Assembly (NCBI GenBank): GCA_964020975.1
Contig: OZ026627.1
Location: 33,119,528 to 33,183,527, forward strand
DNA from: Hermodice carunculata
Taxonomy: Eukaryota; Annelida; Polychaeta; Eunicida; Amphinomidae
Direction: 5' to 3'
Length of the DNA: 64,000 bases
Made by a program: the position numbers and the translations under genes. Each line of letters opens with the position of its first letter. Within the stretch, counting starts at the first letter, position 1. Positions 1 through 11,839 of this stretch are shown piece after piece. Under the pieces are notes generated by a model. That model saw nothing but the letters and a program-made list of their open reading frames with translations, was not told where the DNA came from and ran no database searches.

Positions 1-1000
1 ATGGATATTTTGACTAAAAGTACATGTACATAAACAAACAGGAAATCAAATGTTATGAGTCTTCACCTAGAACCCATAGAGAGAGCGGGGTCTAAGGTTT
101 GCTATATCTGTCCGTTCTTGCATCCTTCAGTCATTCTCTCCAGGGATTTGCTATATACATGTGCTGTAATACTTAGTGATACCTAACATGGATTTGTTAG
201 TACTTCATGGGATACCAGTGTGTCAGATGCCAAAATTAGGTCACTCTGATCTTTCGCTGAGTCGAAAAAAGATGCTTCTACAGGCCATATTCCCAGTACT
301 GTAATTCAAAAAAATAAATACCAAATGTGAAATGTGTATACTTCTTCAAAATTAGGCCAACTTGACTTGGTCACGAAAAATGCTCATCAAAGACCTAAAT
401 TTTACATAAGAGCTGCATACCATTGACCTCCAATGGGGAACTCCCTGTGTATTGCTACACAATATAACTGCCCCAGTAAAATGAAGTGCATGACATTTCC
501 AATGTAGCAGTATAAGATTTCGCAAGAGCAAGCTCTTTGGGGAGCACTATTTCTTTAGCGTCTATGTATATGCAGGTATATATGTTATGCATGTAAGACG
601 TGAAATGTAAGGTAAAGGTGGTGCAGTTTCTCAAAGTTATGTGGCTTAATAAAGAGTTTTTATCTGTTGCTTTGCCACCGATATTACAACCAGTTTTGGC
701 GGCCATTATAGTTTTGCTGACTTGTCATTCAGCAGAGCTTTGAAATCCGTTTACATCTCTCGTCCGTCTGACGTATTAACTTATTAATTAGATAATATTC
801 CAGATTCATAAATAACACAAAAACGATATAGGCCTACTTTCTAGTTTTGCTATAAACTAAGCTGACGAATTAGTCATAAGAAACAAAATAGGGATAGGTG
901 TACCAATTCTCCTTTATCTTTTGCAGAAATCATAAAATTTGGATTTTCCATGGTTGGACCTGTACATATTGGACACACTATAGTCTGTATTTAATGAAGA
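1..1000. other. No gene recognised
   Basis: This AT-rich stretch has short open frames only, none resembling a protein family I know. There is no obvious terminal repeat, tRNA or long tandem array. Confidence 0.6.
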
Positions 1001-1002
1001 AT

Positions 1003-1200
1003 ATTTCAAAGGTTGAGAGACGGGTTTAAAATCACCAGTTGCCTTTTGTGGGTGACTGCCTGTCTCAAGTCAGGAGTGAAATTTGTTTCTTTACATTGGT
1101 ATTGGAATATGAATGTCGATGCTTTGGTAACTCTGGAATCTCTTTGCTGTCATTGTTGGGTTTAATATTTATGAATATGGGTCATGTTTTTCTGCATAAG
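1003..1200 (+). repeat. Dispersed repeat R1, copy 1
   Basis: This segment, with the core GTGACTGCCTGTCTCAAG followed by GGAGTGAAATTTGTTTC, recurs at about 25,017-25,130 on the plus strand and 53,105-53,310 on the minus strand. The 1 kb and 53 kb copies align over about 180 bases. Both keep an open frame with the peptide pattern GDC-SQ-R-EICFF, so the repeat may derive from a mobile-element coding region. The family is not recognised. Confidence 0.75.
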
Positions 1201-4200
1201 TGTATCATAGTAGAGATGTCTGTCGTCGTTAGACTTTGCATTTTCAACTTATTCTCAAAAATCGCCTCATGGAATGTTTTGAATTTGGTTATGAATGTTC
1301 CCCAGGTTAACCTCTATCAAGTCTGCGAGGGAGATGATGAAATTTTTGTTCTATTTTTCGATGATTTTTAAAATTAATTTTTTTTTATCTCAAGAACAAC
1401 TTGACCAATTGCTTTGATATTGCACATAAGGTCACCCAAGGTCACCTAGGGTTTTTTGGGCGAGCAGGTGGCACTACATTTTTTCCTCATTTTTTAAATG
1501 AATTTCTGTGTGTTCAGGCCAGTCTTGACTTCTCCAGAATTGCTAAACAGAATTACTTTAAATTTTATCAGAATATAGTTTGACTTTACATAATGAAAGT
1601 TAATTTGTGTATCAAACTGTGCTACCACTGTACATTTATATAGCTATATACAGACTACGTGCAGTGCACGTGTTGCAATACTGTAAAAGCATATATTCCA
1701 GTCAGCAGTGCTCAGAATCAGCATGATCCTCTTGTTTATGTTTTGCTTAGATATGCCACAAAATTGGAGATATACTAGTATCTAAGATCGTGAACAGGGA
1801 TTAAAGGTTTCAGTCCCAATCGCTGAGGTTGGGAATCTGAAGAGCAGGAAAAGACATCTACCAAGTTTGTTCAAAGGGTCACACTCCAGTGATTTTGGCA
1901 TTTTTTTATGAATTTTGTCTGTTCCCTCTGGGGGCAAATCTTAGTAAATCTTCTTCGTTTTGTTTCAGAGATGTCATCATGCGTGATATTAATCCCTGGG
2001 TTCTTCAAATCATGAAAACCCTTGATCATATGTTTCAATGTTGGTGCGTGTCCCACACGAAGCCATTTCCAAATTGCATTCCAAATAACTATTAAGTAGC
2101 ATAAAGTCAAAAGCAAGGGTTGCAAGAGAACAAATATCTTTTTCACACAGTTCTGAGAAAATGAATCCAAAATAATACATTTGGAAGTTGGCCAGGTGAT
2201 TTTTTTTATGACTCGAATTTATGAATGATAATATTATCTGTATCTCCCACGAATTTATTCCAGACAGAGACAGTTGGTCTATTTTATATTTGTGCCAAAT
2301 ATTTTGTTTTAACGAATACCAGAAATTACTTTATATATTATGAAATAAATCTTTCGGGTCTGGAATTTCCAAAATGATGTGATGACATGTTTTCATGTTA
2401 GTGCTTTTTACAAAAGAAGCCATTTGCAAGATTGAGGCCAATAAACTTATAAGTGAAACAATTAATAAACGAAAGGTCACAGGATAGCACTTTGGAACGA
2501 TATTTATAAAATTTTAATGTCTGTTGAATAATTTGGTCTAGAATACTGTTGTATTCATATCTGTATTCATGTCAATCATTTGATTTGAGTAAGACAATGA
2601 TTATTAGACATATACCAGAAGTTGTCAGTGCTTTACCTTTGAATGCAGGTATAATTCAAGTCACTTTGACTTCAGGTGCTCTGGGTACACATGCAAAGAA
2701 TATGCCGTTTGGTGTGATTCAATACTGATTTACAGGTCTTCTGCCAGTGTGAGTTCTAGGTGCACTAGTTATTCATGCGAAACATGTCACATGATAGGAA
2801 CTGTACTCAGTGATTTGAGAGGTCTCACACGTGTCAGTTTCAACCCACTTCTTGTGCAGTTGCTCACCACTCACCAGCCAGTCGAGGTGTTCACACCATA
2901 GGTGTGGCTTCTTGTCCTGAAACTGCTGTGTTTGTGTGCTTACATTTCATTACTTGATCGTTAGAAAGTTGGCTAGATGTACGGCATATTCCTGTTCGGG
3001 GGACTCACTTGTTTGTCTAGTTGGTGACAGAAGGCAATATCTCAGAATTGAATATTCTTTGAATTGGTCTTCTAGTGTCCAGTGTTTTTAAGGCCTTTCT
3101 CGCATTCGAGAAATCCATACCACGATCTCAGTGGGTTTTTGAGTACCCTTTAGGTGTGTTCGTTGTTCACAAGTCTTCTTGCTTGCCGCTTAATTTTATC
3201 TTCTTGGAGTCTTTCATTGATATAATTTTCCATTTGGTCAATCCAAAGTCTACAGCGTGAACACATGTATGTGCTTTTGGTTTCGGGTTGTTAATTTTGT
3301 TTCTGATAAATCCAGAATTCATATTGCGCATACACTTACACAATTGCAGTTGTTTCTGCTTTTCTTCGTCTTTTTGATCTGATATGTAGCCCATCTCAAT
3401 TTCCACTTTTCACTTCCAATAATACAATCATGTTGCCAGGCAACATTGTCGCTTAAAATGGCTGCAGAATATGATGTAGGTGCATGTAAGAGGAGAAGAA
3501 CAGAAGTGGCAGAAACTGACAAGTGTGTGTTCTGCTCATATAAATTTACAGATAAAACCCTGGGGCTAGTACAGCAGCGTGCTTTTGTGAGGCAGCAGGC
3601 AATAGTGATTCATGCGAATCTTCTGTCTGTGCCAATCAATACCCACTTGAATGGCAGTCCATTAGTGACTCTGATGCTGAGCAGGGTATCTCTTAAGATC
3701 ATGGTAATTCCAAATTTACCATAAACTGAACCACGAGGGCACACATCATCACAAACTGGCTTCATTTTTAGGAAATGTATCCACTATGTTACGAAGGTCA
3801 GCATCTAGAATCTTACCAAAATGCTGACCTATATATGTATGAATAGAACTTGATTTTTATCAAAGTTCAGTTGCATGTGCACGAATTCGATTTGAGGTAC
3901 TACTAGCTTTTGTAAGTTTTTTCTTGACGGCAAGTGATGCTTTCTTTCATGTCATACTCTGGTGATTTTGATCATTTTGATGTTGATGGCTATTTGATGC
4001 AGCTTTACCTTCATGAAACTGGATTTTAACATTGGTTATTTGGTGGTTCACGATTATTGATCATGGGTGGTCTTGTTTATGAGCAACTTAAGCCCAGTGT
4101 CTGTTATATCACTAAGTTAAAGTCCGCCATCTTGAAAAATTATATTTCCGTTTTCTTTCACAATAAAAATACTTTTACTATTGATCTCGTCTGCCCCCAA

Positions 4201-5300
4201 AACATGGGATTTGATGCCTTTTTTAGCTTCCTGTGTAACATAGTGTTGGAAATATTGCATTTTTGGTCTAGGATATCCACCATCTTAGAAAATGGCTTCT
4301 GGCACTGTTCGCACCAACCACACACGACATCATCAGCAGGATTCATGTTTTCTGACATCCAAATAAACAATTCTATGTATAATGGCAACTGTTAACTGCC
4401 CCATTCCCCCCTCCATGTCCCTTCCTTGCTGCTCTACTAATATCCATGGCAGCTTTCAATGAATGCTGCATTAATATGAAGCATAGTAGGTTACATTCTG
4501 AAACACGCGAAAGGATAATGGCGCTCTCTTTGCAAGAAGTGACTGTTCGATTTAAAAGTTTGAGAAGAGAAATTAAACTGTCTGACCAGTCTGGCGAAAA
4601 ACCAAGAAAAAACATCACTTGGGGAGTAGGTAGTGATACAACTGACGGATATGGAGTGAAACCGAAGCTCCGCTTTTGAGTTTTTGTTTACAACGCTGTA
4701 TATTAATGTGTAAATATCCGCACTATAAATATGCCATATGAAATATCCGTATGACAAAACATCTGTATATTGCAGAATGCGAAATCAAAAGTGTGCAAAT
4801 GTATCACTACAAATAAACCCTGCCTGAAGACCCTTTATCAATAAGGAATATATTGCTCTGAAAGCCTATGTACAATGTAGGTAGAAAAACATACAACTCA
4901 TTAAACAAGCAGAAATTCTACCCACACACACAAGCAGCAAAGCTAAACAGATAGATGGGACAGAATATAAACGAAAAAGTGAATAAAAGGTACTAAAACA
5001 GACAAAGACACAAGCTGTTCTGTTTCCAAATAACCTAATAAAAGAAATCAAGAACGGAGATCATGAATGGTTCCAGTGGCCTCACTGCGAAGTTTGTTAC
5101 ACTAACAGAAAAGGGAGTAGTGAAAAATGCACTCGCCTAAAGGTAGCAACAGACGAAAAAGATGAAATTTTGTAAGTTAATGACGGCACAAAAAATAATA
5201 TCACTTAAGTGCTATTCAAATTATGAAGTCATAAAGAATGACATAACAGATTCAAATTTCGATATGTAGGAATGGCTGCTAGGCCTCAGTAGTTGTGCAC
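1200..5300. other. No recognised gene; scattered short open frames
   Basis: I recognise no gene or transposon here. The most protein-like piece is at 3,455-3,600 plus, beginning MAAEYDVGACKRRRTEV and followed by a Cys-x2-Cys pair (KCVFCSYKF). It could be an N-terminal exon of a zinc-finger or mobile-element protein, but the frame then loses character. The rest is AT-rich single-copy-looking sequence. Confidence 0.4.
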
Positions 5301-5319
5301 CGATTTTAATTTCTTATGT

Positions 5320-5560
5320 ACAAACATTCTCCAATACTTCACAACAAGCTTCTGGTTCAAGCAGGGCTACATTGTATGGGCTAACATTCATATTAGTCAT
5401 CACGACAATACTATCTGCGGGGAGTTATGAAGTTATTCACCACCAGTAAACTTTCTCCTTTATCTATTTATTTTTTCCAAATAACAACCATCTGATTCAA
5501 GCAGGGCTACATTGTGTGGGGCAATACTAATACTAACACAACCTGGATACCATCAAATTA
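5320..5560 (-). repeat. Two monomers of the 5.3-7.4 kb repeat
   Basis: On the minus strand, two units (about 5,560-5,480 and 5,430-5,320) match the monomers at 6,890-7,390. They share CCCATACAATGTAGCCCTGC-like cores and an ending GGAGAATGTTTGTACATA. In one frame they read SPYNVALLEPEACCEVLENV and APHNVALLESDGCY, parallel to the 7.1-kb unit. They lie about 1 kb beyond the LINE ORF1 fragment and are probably remnants of a second element copy. Confidence 0.65.
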
Positions 5561-5569
5561 GGGCTTGAA

Positions 5570-6310
5570 TGGTTCCCGAGATAAGTCATGTCCACAATAT
5601 TCTCCTTCATTTGTTTATTGTTAATTCGCCAGAACAAATATACAAAGAAGTATTCAAATACAATACTCAAATAACACTGGCAGGAGGAAACAATCATAGA
5701 ATTCTTATAGGCCCTCCCTTCAGAAGAATAATGATATATACATTTGTATTATATAGGTGTATGGGAATGGTTTCTGTTCATAAGCAGATGACAGTAGAAG
5801 ATATACCAAACAGATACATGTACAAAATAGGACTCACTTATCTATGGCCAGAATACATATATAGAATATGATGTGTCTTCAGAGAACAATATCACGCATC
5901 AAGTTCAAAGTGAAAATCAGTTATCAAGAAGATAGACCTTAAACTTCTTTTTGAGTGGAAAGAAAACTTGTATGTTCTACAAGATGTGGGATCGTGTTCC
6001 AGACTTGTACACCATGATATTTTATACAAAATTGCTTGACAGTAGTTCAACATGGAATGACATGACGATCTTGATGTTGTCTGGTAAAATTGTCATGGAT
6101 GATACTGTTGTCAAAAATAAATTTGAACATGCTTCAGGACATTTTCTATTATATAGTGATACATAAATATTCCAGTTTGAACAAGTTTAATTCACCGTAG
6201 TGATAGTATATGCAATGTTTTAATAATCGTTTCATTGTTGTTCTATAATGAAGAAAGGTAATCAAGTAAAATATTCTTCTTTGTAACACATTGAGCTTTA
6301 CAAGACTACT
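5570..6310. other. No gene recognised
   Basis: An open frame of about 100 codons at 5,569-5,871 plus has no recognisable motif and is probably chance. No repeat boundary is evident. Confidence 0.5.
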
Positions 6311-6312
6311 AT

Positions 6313-6400
6313 CATTATGTGCTGCCCCATACAGTGTTACAATAAGCCATAATTTGCATTATGTGCTGCCCCATACAGTGTTACAATAAGCCATAATTTG
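6313..6400. repeat. Tandem 44-bp duplication
   Basis: Two identical or nearly identical 44-base units lie head to tail (6,313-6,356 and 6,357-6,400). Each begins CATTATGTGCTGCCCCATAC. The near identity suggests a recent replication slip. Confidence 0.95.
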
Positions 6401-6513
6401 CATTCGCAAGGATTTCATAATGATCCTTGAAACGGAGGAATTTAACATTCGCATTGCATGGTTTAACTCCACTCATCTCTTTTCCATTTCTATGGGCTCT
6501 CTCTATTTCAATT

Positions 6514-6879
6514 TTATTCTCTGGCAACTGTTCTTTGCTTGGCAGAAGCCCTCTTACTTTTTATAGTTTCTGCATATCTCTCACCTAGAGTCTCTGGCAG
6601 CACCTTTATCCACAGGTTATTTCGGTCGGATTGATTCTCTAGGTGGTCCGTCTGTTCCATTAATTCCTTAATATCTGCTTTTATAGTGTCCAGTTCTTCC
6701 ATGAACTGTTTGTTTTCTTCACTGCTCCCTTTAGATTTTTTTGCCAGTTGATCAATGTTTTTCTGGGAATACTAAAGGCTTTGTTTCAAATCTCCATTTT
6801 CTGAGGTGACTTGACGTATAAAACTATCAATGCATCTGTTTGTACTGTCTTTGAAGGTCTTATAGTTTCTTTCTTCCAT
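6514..6879 (-). pseudogene. LINE ORF1 fragment (coiled coil plus start of RRM-like domain)
   Basis: On the minus strand the translation starts at an ATG at 6,879 (MEERNYKTFKD). It runs through a heptad-rich coiled coil and reaches DHLENQSDRNNLWIKVLPE. That last segment matches the L1/Tx1-type ORF1 signature (LENRSRRNNLRIxGxPE) at the junction between coiled coil and RNA-recognition domain. ORF1 proteins of this kind are RNA-binding chaperones of the LINE ribonucleoprotein. One in-frame stop lies after GDLKQSL near residue 35, and the frame is lost after the signature, so only the N-terminal half is seen. The monomer repeats at 6,890-7,390 sit directly upstream. It may belong to the same LINE group as the ORF2 fragment at 10.8 kb, which is unproven. 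Confidence 0.65.
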
Positions 6880-6889
6880 ATGTAAGTGC

Positions 6890-7390
6890 ATATGTATAAA
6901 ACATTCTTCATTACTTTAAACCATATCATAAGATGCACCTTGTTAAAGCAGAGCTAGATTCAGTGCCCCAGTGCTTATCTTGTCAAAGCATTGATGCCGC
7001 AGCTGGGGCTCAAAAGTTGTTCAACTTAATTCCACGTGTATGTACAAACATTCTCCATTGCTTGTAACTATATCATAACAAGCATCTGGATCAAACAAGG
7101 CAACATTGTGTGGCCCAATATTAATACTTGTCACCACGAGAAAATCATCTGTCATGCTTTGTAGTTGTTCACCAGCTAAATGCATGTATACCACCTTCTC
7201 CTTTACTCTACTTTTTCATTAAATAACAAGTATTTAATTTAAGCACGTGTACATAGCATTGCCCAATATTGATACATGTCACAATGAAGATATCATCATA
7301 TGCACACACATACTTCTTTACGTTTTACCATGCCATAAAAAGCATCTACGTCAACACAGTAAGCGGGGTTAAATACAGGTGCCAAATGCT
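6890..7390 (-). repeat. Tandem degenerate monomers upstream of LINE ORF1
   Basis: Four degenerate units of roughly 100-155 bases lie on the minus strand around 7,385-7,310, 7,295-7,205, 7,170-7,030 and 6,985-6,890. The best-preserved unit reads INIGPHNVALFDPDACYDI, and its neighbours read CINIGQCYVHVLKLNTCY and ISTGALNLALL in matching positions. They immediately precede the ORF1 start at 6,879. The arrangement resembles repeated promoter monomers in the 5' region of some L1-type LINEs. A decayed repeat-domain protein is the alternative. Confidence 0.55.
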
Positions 7391-7399
7391 TATAATATC

Positions 7400-7690
7400 C
7401 AATAAAGATTTTTTTTTACTAGCATAAAATTAAAATGCACTTAATTATTATAATTGTTTCTAGAGTTTTGTAAGTTGCTATTTCACCTAACTACAATTGT
7501 GATTTTCAATTTCCCGAAGTATACTTACCTTCCACTTATTAAAACAAACATGTTTGATTACCTTTTCAGCGTTGAGACAGTCTCTTAGGGCCTTTGTAGT
7601 TTATCACAAGTTTGTTTCTCTAAGAGCAATTTCTCCTTTTCATTTTTGAAAGAGTAAGCATATCTGAGTTCCAGTACAAGGTAAGGGTGT
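7400..7690. other. AT-rich spacer
   Basis: No gene is recognised. On the minus strand there is a good-looking splice-donor string AAG|GTAAGTAT at about 7,535, but no exon could be confirmed around it. Confidence 0.4.
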
Positions 7691-8330
7691 AAGTGTTGAT
7701 TGATCTGTTTTCCGATGTTGAATTTTGTTTTTAAAGTCGTGGATAAACTGAAAATGTTCCAGTTGTACAGGACCGATACTTGGATCTTCTTTAACCCGAT
7801 GCTTACTCTTTATTTAATAACCTGAACCAGAGCGATAGTAACTTAACTTACAACGATGTTGGGGTAACTGAGGTGAATGGATATTCGGAGTCTGATCCCT
7901 ACATCCATAGCTTTGTCATATCCTCCCTGCGCTATTACTCTATAAAAATTGTTAGTATTCTCATCAAACAAAATTTTTCCTGCACCTGATGTCATTAATA
8001 CAACAGGCAATTTTAGTAATAAATGTTGCATTGCAAAAAAATCTGTGTAGACTAACATATTCTAAAGTTAGGCAAAGTACACTTTTAGTGGTCCCGCCTC
8101 TTTCCATGACGTAATGTAGTTCCACATACTTATCAAAGTCTGAGTCTTTATCTCTTTTATACTTATCAAATACAAAAACGCCCTCGACCAGAAGCGCTTG
8201 AATCTTTATGGTGCTCCTTCCACTTTTGTCACTTGTGGGTCCTGCTGTAGGATAATTACAAAGTCGGATATAATTCTCAATTTGATCCTGCTACAACCGA
8301 CACATAAAACTGAACATTTTTCGACAGAAA
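7690..8330 (-). pseudogene. Coding-like remnant of unknown family
   Basis: On the minus strand, partly overlapping frames give protein-like text. One stretch before about 8,100 reads IKIQALLVEGVFVFDKYKRD and then KDSDFDKYVELHYVMERGG. The next open frame (8,058-7,843, 71 codons, no ATG needed) includes GKILFDENTNNFYRVIAQGG and YDKAMDVGIRL. Charge and hydrophobic patterning look like real protein rather than noise. The frame shifts several times, so this is not an intact gene. I do not recognise the family. It could be a mobile-element protein or a dead host exon. Confidence 0.3.
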
Positions 8331-10450
8331 AGCTATGGGCACATGCACACCTTTCTGATGTGATGGATCACACCTTTGTGAGGGAGACGCCCACGTAGAT
8401 GTCTTGGGTGTAAGAGAATAAGTAAAGTTATGTCAGAAGGCCATGTGTAGTTATCAAGTCCAGAAATTTAAAAGATGAATTATTTTGTATATTGGGTGAT
8501 TAAGGCATCAATCATTTCCACAATATTTACCCAAAATTGTTTTCCATGGTTAGATTGTTCTCATATGTTGCCATAAGCAAGCCAAATATTTTCTATATCC
8601 TGATGACTTTTCAGTCGATTCAAGAGATTTTTGTTTTATTTGCAACAATTGCATCCTCATTTACCGCATACCCAGTACCTTTCAGTTGTTTGCTTACATG
8701 AATAAGATCTTCTGCAAAGACACGTCGAAAGACTACTCGGTGAGAGCAGTCAATTTCCCTATCAGGTATATAGGCAGGCTCAGGTGCTGTTCCAGAGTAT
8801 TGACAGCCGTTTGTTCTGCATTTTCTTTCCAGTGCTTATAAGGGTCAGGGAAGTTCCCTGTCTATGGCTCTGCTGTTTATTACTATTGAGGGCGCATTTG
8901 GTCTCCTGAAACTTGGCGCATAATATCTTTATTTCACTGTGTAACTTTTACCTCTTTTTTCAATGGGTCACAGTACAGGTTTTGATTTTCGCGGTCCATT
9001 TCTAAAGAAAGGAAACAACCCTCCAAATGCTCAACTTATCTTAAAAATGAGATAAGATCTTTACGTGAAGCAGGTCAAGTTTGCTAGTAAATATTAAATG
9101 AAAGATACCCTAAATAGTTTCACACGTATTTTGACGTGATTCCATTACACGCACGGGCGCATGTCCTGGTCTGTGCCAAATAGGGCTCTAATGGTGGAGG
9201 TAGACCAGAAGATAGCCGTTTTCGCTAACCTGCAACCCCTGGCGGCAAATTAAAATCAGGGAAACGATCTACTTGTCTAAGATATACCTTCGTGTTATTT
9301 ACCCAGTCATCTTTAATGTTGGTGCATTTCCATTGCTTTTGCATTTTGTATTTTCAAATGATGTACTTTAGGTTTTTTTTCGTGCTGAAAAAAATCGATG
9401 GAATCTATAATAAAAAACATGTGTGTTTTATGCCCTCAGACATTCACCGGAATACTGACCTACCGTTTGCAAGCTTATGTGCATCTGTGCAAACAGGTAG
9501 GGTGATAATCGAAGAAGACAAGATGACAGCATTCTAATTCGAACTCAATATAATGGGGAGGCATTGTGTTGAGCAGATAATAGTTCATTAAAAATTGAAA
9601 TGATGCCTTTTGCCGAAGGAGTCTCCATTATTAAGAGTATCGATGGATAGTCAATCAAAATGCTAATGTGGCTTGCCTTTTGTAATTTTCCAATGCCACG
9701 TTTGCAAAGTTGTGCCACTGCCAGCCATTGAAAAATCTTCCCAAACAGTAAACATAGCAGCAGGTTTCAACGATTGCTTCTCTGTGTTTCTAAAGCATTT
9801 TTCACGGATACCATGATCAAATGGGGGGGGGGGGGGGGGAGCTTGTGAAAATAACAATCTTGAATGGCTGCAGAGTCTATGAAAGTTCAAAGTGCTATCA
9901 TCCAGATCTATGAGTGATTTGAAATGCCAGTCAAAAGCAGCCGCTTCCATAGGATTCATACAAAGCAAATAGCTTAGCAGACTTAAAATGCACAAATGCA
10001 ATTTCTTGTTTCCAATATGAACATACTGTTCATACTTCACTAAACAATTCCCAGAAATTTGTAATGACAAAATCCACACACAAAAGCTGTTTTTTAGTTG
10101 ATTGTCAATGGCAATGAAATACACCTGTCTTAAGTTCATTGTCTTGGCGACTTACTTTTGAAATTTGAATTTCAAAATTGCCAGACCGTTTATCTAACAA
10201 TCATTATTGTAAATATGTTTGCACTTGTGTATATAATATGCAGAGTGCAAGAGCAAGCTTACGTTTAGGTTTATATGTTCACCATGTTGTGTAAATGCCC
10301 ATGAAAAAATCCCTTTATACTGTCATTCATCCATGTATGCGGTATTTTAGTTGGATAAGGGATATATGAATCTAACTTTATTCCCACATGATGACAATTG
10401 TGATGGATCAGGTGCCAGATATGGTATTTGTATCTCTGGTCAAACCTACC
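8330..10450. other. No recognised gene
   Basis: The longest open frame is on the minus strand (10,139-9,663, 158 codons). It contains a run of prolines produced by a poly-G tract at about 9,824-9,839 and has no recognisable domain. I regard it as chance or very low confidence. No transposon ends were found. Confidence 0.4.
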
Positions 10451-10454
10451 CATG

Positions 10455-10620
10455 GGCCCACCTGTCTTAAGGGATTGCCTGCCCTAAGGGAACAGTCTCA
10501 GCTGGTCCCGTCAGGATATTCAAATTCAATTTTGCCTGTCTTTAGGGTCCATCTATCATAAGGGACCACTTTTCGAGGGTCCCATAGGTGGTCACTTAAG
10601 ACAAGTTCCACTGTATATCC
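10455..10620. mobile_element. MITE-like repeat with GTGGAACTTGTCTTAAG end
   Basis: The minus strand begins CAGTGGAACTTGTCTTAAG and continues to a partial inverted counterpart near 10,455 (CCCACCTGTCTTAAGGGA on plus). Similar short elements occur at 14,793-14,872 and perhaps 18,520-18,690. These features fit a small non-autonomous DNA transposon. No transposase is present and target duplication was not established. Confidence 0.45.
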
Positions 10621-10769
10621 CTGGTCATTTTCATTCACAATGTTTGTTTTTCTTGAAACGTACTTATTCAAACGTATGAAGTAGGAGGTGTTAAGATGGT
10701 CCATGAATAAAGTCTGTTTGACGTTTTACATGTTAAATGATGACAGGGTCTCCACTCTGTGAAGATGCA

Positions 10770-11465
10770 ACTTGGAAAGTGTTACCAACATGGTGGTTGA
10801 ATTTTTGGGGACAAACAATCTGGTATTTAAAATGAATGTTAAACATAAGAAGGACCTGAAAAGTATGATTAAAGTAAAATTTAGCAATTTTCCATGAACA
10901 AATGATTAATGCCCGATTCAGGGTAACGAAGTTGAACAAAACGCTCACAAAATCTGGAGAAATAAGAAAAGAGGTCATTTGGGGAAACAGAAACATTCTA
11001 TTTAATAATAAGCCTATTTTCTTTCCATATTGGATAAATGACACTATAATTTACATTGATGACTTGTTAAATGAACATAATGAATTTGATCCCGAAGATT
11101 TATATGAAAACGATAGCAAGAAAAGTAAATGGTTTTCAGAAACAAATACATTACCCCAGGCTCTTCCACAGACGTAAAACATACTTTAAATTCACAAACC
11201 TCAATAGTTACCTCAGTTTGCGTTTATCCTAATATTTATATTCTCCATGGAAAAAGTTTGCATTTTGTTTCAGTTAAAGATAGTGTTTCTTATAAAATTG
11301 TATCAGAAAATAAGGTTGAAACTCCATATGTTGAGAAAGTATGGGCCATCAAGTTTGCTATTTGTAAATTCAGATGGGAAGCACAATGGACATCTATACA
11401 TTTTGGTTTGAGGGAAAACAAGATTAAGCAATTTCAGTTTAAACTAACACACTTTATATAACCAT
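10770..11465 (+). pseudogene. LINE ORF2 C-terminal fragment
   Basis: Plus-strand frames give EVIWGNRNILFNNKPIFFPY then WINDTIIYIDDLLNEHNEF. This matches the conserved block after the reverse transcriptase of L1/Tx1-type LINEs (typically IxxWNNRxI...SIFYKxWFxKGIIxIxDLLNE). It is followed by LHGKSLHFVSVKDSVSYKI and the tail block that usually reads WTSIYxLxFxxTxxTxLQxFQYK, here WTSIHFGLRENKIKQFQFKL. The region lies between the RT and the ORF end, so the catalytic RT is absent. Two frames are used, which indicates a frameshift. It is a 5'-truncated dead copy. Confidence 0.65.
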
Positions 11466-11469
11466 GTGG

Positions 11470-11760
11470 TCAGCAAAATAATATTTGTTTAACACATGTG
11501 CATGGATGCTGCTTTGTGTTTATGCCAGACGTAAAAAGAGAAATATGAATTTGTCTTTTGTGCATATGTATGTTTGGGAGTTTCTTTATCAATTTTCACA
11601 TTAGTAGTGCTGGGGGAACCTCACGTGCATTGTATCAAATTAAATGCACATCATCAGATGAAATTTCTGCATGAAATTTCTATTATCAGAAGTTTGTTCA
11701 AAACATTGTTTCTCCAGCAGTTTTTGCTTCTGATCATTTGTCACATGTATTTCATTCAGT
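11470..11760. other. Spacer between LINE fragment and SINE
   Basis: No feature is recognised. The sequence is AT-rich and may include LINE 3' untranslated sequence. Confidence 0.45.
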
Positions 11761-11763
11761 GCA

Positions 11764-11835
11764 TGGGTGGCTGAGTGATAATACGTTTGCCTTACACATC
11801 TGGGGCCCTGGCTTGATTCTTGGCATGGCCAGTAT
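11764..11835 (+). mobile_element. tRNA-derived SINE head
   Basis: The segment has an A-box-like TGGCTGAGTGAT at 11,768-11,779 and a B-box-like GGCTTGATTCT at 11,810-11,820. Their 42-base start-to-start spacing is close to that of a tRNA gene. Acceptor and anticodon stems do not pair well enough for a working tRNA, so I call it a SINE head or tRNA pseudogene. The boxes would direct RNA polymerase III transcription. The tail and 3' boundary were not defined. Confidence 0.55.
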
Positions 11836-11839
11836 GAAG

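Noticed and set aside
4795-4840. CTGAAGACCCTTTA word like the PLE-1 tail motif
   Set aside because: Flanking sequence does not match PLE-1; a 14-base match in 64 kb of AT-rich DNA is not sufficient.
9663-10139. 158-codon minus-strand open frame with a proline run
   Set aside because: The proline run is a poly-G tract read in reverse; no domain, signal or neighbour supports a gene.
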